Positions 62,906-64,000 of a stretch of 64,000 nt of DNA are shown in pieces. Origin of the DNA: Streptomyces sp. NBC_01283. GTDB taxonomy: Bacteria > Actinomycetota > Actinomycetes > Streptomycetales > Streptomycetaceae. Each line of letters starts with the position of its first letter. Position 1 is the first letter of the stretch. Under the pieces are notes generated by a model. The model worked only from the letters and a program-made list of their open reading frames with translations. It did not search any database and was not told the DNA's origin. A program made the position numbers and the translations under genes. The stretch lies in the NCBI RefSeq assembly GCF_041435335.1, contig NZ_CP108430.1, positions 2,896,501 to 2,960,500 of the forward strand. Reading direction: 5' to 3'.

Positions 62906-64000
62906 CTAGAACCCGCCCCCGAAGTCCCCGCCACCGCCGAAATCGCCGCCGCCCCCGAAGTCACCGCCCCCTCCGAAGTCCCCGGGGTCGAAGTCCGAGC
63001 CCGAGTAGTCGCCGCCGTCGTAACCGGCGCCGCCGCCGAAGTCCCCGTATCCCGAGCCGTAGTCCGCCGCGTACGCCGGGCTTGCCATCATTCCGCCCAG
63101 CATCGTGCCGACGAGCAGGCCCGGCAGCAGGCCGCCGCCGAAGTAGCCGCCGGCCCAGGGGCCGTAGGCGGGGCCCGCCTCCCAGTACGGGCGGCGCTCC
63201 CCCGAATCCGTGGCCACGGTCCGCGACATCGGCTCGTCCCCGTCCGCGAGGCGCGTCGCGTCGGCCAGGCACACCGGGACCGTCCGCTCGGCCCCGCCCG
63301 GCGGCGCCCACTGGGCGTCCTTCACCGAGGGGCCGTGGCGCGGGTCGAAGAAGCACGGGGCGCGGCGTTCCGGCAGCGGCCTTCCCTCCCGGCGTGCGGC
63401 CAGCAGGGCGAGCGAGAAGCGGCCGTCCTCAAGGGACTGGGTGACGGCCCGCACCTGCTCGGGCCGCTCCGCCGCCGCCATGAACGACTTCGCGTTCTCG
63501 TACGAGTCGAGGGCCCGTTCGTAGTCCGCGCGCATCGCGTCGTCCGCTCCCGCCTCCGCGGGGTGGAAGTCGAGCCGGTCGAGCTCCTCGCCGTACGCCG
63601 TGATGTCCTCGTCCACCACGACCCGCAGCTTCTCCAGCGCGGCCCGCTGCTCCTCGGCCTTCCGCCGCCGGTTGCGCCGGACCACCGCGTACGTGACCGC
63701 GCCGCCCGCGACGAGTACCGCGCCGACACCGATCAGCGCACCCGTGGACGCGTTGTCGGAACCGGAGCCGCCCCAGGAAGCGGGCGCCGTGCCGCGGGCG
63801 TCCTTCACCGCCTGGTCGACGAAGGCGTTGAGCTGGGTGTTCGTGTCCGCCACGCCGCCGTAGGTCGTGACGATGTTGGAGACGGCGGCGTTGCTCAGGA
63901 CCTGCCGGTCGGCCTTCGCGTCGAACTTGTCGCCGAGCCTGATCCCGTACACACCCGTCACGCCGGTCTCGGTGCGCAGTTTCTGGAAGAGATCCTGGCG
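62906..64000 (-). CDS. TPM/YgcG-type membrane protein, N-terminus outside the window
   Basis: At least 364 codons, cut by the window end. The visible N-terminal part (TGVYGIRLGDKFDAKADRQVLSNAAVSNIVTTYGG) looks like the end of a TPM_phosphatase-type domain. Then a single transmembrane helix (ALIGVGAVLVAGGAVTYAVV) and a basic stop-transfer, and a cytoplasmic helical region with EEQRAALEKLRVVVDEDI. A second hydrophobic stretch LLPGLLVGTMLGGMM precedes a Gly/Asp/Phe tail of FGGGGD repeats. Such architectures are common in actinobacteria; function unknown. DNA of the tail is an 18-bp repeat. Confidence 0.8.
   Translation of the reverse strand, partial: RQDLFQKLRTETGVTGVYGIRLGDKFDAKADRQVLSNAAVSNIVTTYGGVADTNTQLNAFVDQAVKDARGTAPASWGGSGSDNASTGALIGVGAVLVAGGAVTYAVVRRNRRRKAEEQRAALEKLRVVVDEDITAYGEELDRLDFHPAEAGADDAMRADYERALDSYENAKSFMAAAERPEQVRAVTQSLEDGRFSLALLAARREGRPLPERRAPCFFDPRHGPSVKDAQWAPPGGAERTVPVCLADATRLADGDEPMSRTVATDSGERRPYWEAGPAYGPWAGGYFGGGLLPGLLVGTMLGGMMASPAYAADYGSGYGDFGGGAGYDGGDYSGSDFDPGDFGGGGDFGGGGDFGGGGDFGGGF
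62909..62985. repeat. 18-bp short tandem repeat coding FGGGGD
   Basis: Four copies of a GGGGDF-coding unit of 18 bp near the end of the TPM-like gene, with synonymous changes among copies. Confidence 0.75.

Overview
The window is chromosomal DNA from a Streptomyces or a very close relative. The DNA is very GC-rich, with coding frames saturated in G or C at third positions. GTG and TTG starts are common. Many genes are recognisable actinobacterial or Streptomyces-specific families: NsdA, HupS with a Lys/Ala tail, NdgR, AccE, and conservon genes cvnA to cvnD. The gene order glnD-glnK-amtB-nsdA ... ftsY ... glcP-smc ... fpg-rnc-rpmF ... coaD-rsmD-recG ... rpmB-thiL ... ddlA-gpsA-plsC ... hupS ... 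leuD-leuC/ndgR ... gltX ... conservons ... accE-accB is the core-chromosome order I recall for S. coelicolor. No insertion sequence, prophage or CRISPR array was seen.

Layout. 1-720: gene-poor 92-bp tandem repeat. 721-4944: leftward amtB-glnK-glnD nitrogen operon with a GlnR-type box in front of amtB. 5246-9148: NsdA regulator, a primase/polymerase-domain protein and the SRP receptor FtsY. 9347-13345: nucleobase permease, LLM oxidoreductase and the glucose permease GlcP. 13563-18241: SMC, a 67-aa coiled-coil protein and acylphosphatase. 18374-19801: CAP-domain secreted protein and an HxlR regulator. 19771-29345: a leftward housekeeping block (DNA repair Fpg, RNase III, L32, DUF177, DivIVA-like, CoaD, RsmD, RecG, DAK2) ending at L28. 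29586-36831: ThiL, stand-alone Lrp/AsnC domain, DUF3515 lipoprotein, Ddl, GpsA, PlsC, CofC, OB-like protein, HupS and a conserved 78-aa protein. 37071-41335: leuCD with its divergent IclR regulator NdgR, then a DUF4188 gene divergent from a MerR gene. 41404-41899: five tRNA genes, all Glu or Gln, followed by a HAD phosphatase and gltX, whose enzyme is expected to charge both tRNAs.

45273-56644 is the most unusual part: a 87-aa protein with three ANP repeats, then two complete conservons (cvnA-B-C-D) in tandem. Each encodes a membrane sensor-kinase-like protein, a Roadblock protein, a DUF742 protein and a small GTPase. The two GTPases differ at only about six residues. 56983-58808: propionyl/acyl-CoA carboxylase epsilon and beta subunits. 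58809-64000: accessory single genes (YceI, TIGR03086, SDR, a nonsense-mutated small gene, alpha/beta hydrolase, TPM-like membrane protein running off the end), several with clear palindromic operators but no regulator next door.

Starts were chosen from ribosome-binding sites and from my memory of family N-termini, so they may differ from the longest possible frame. All family names come from reading motifs by eye; no search was run.
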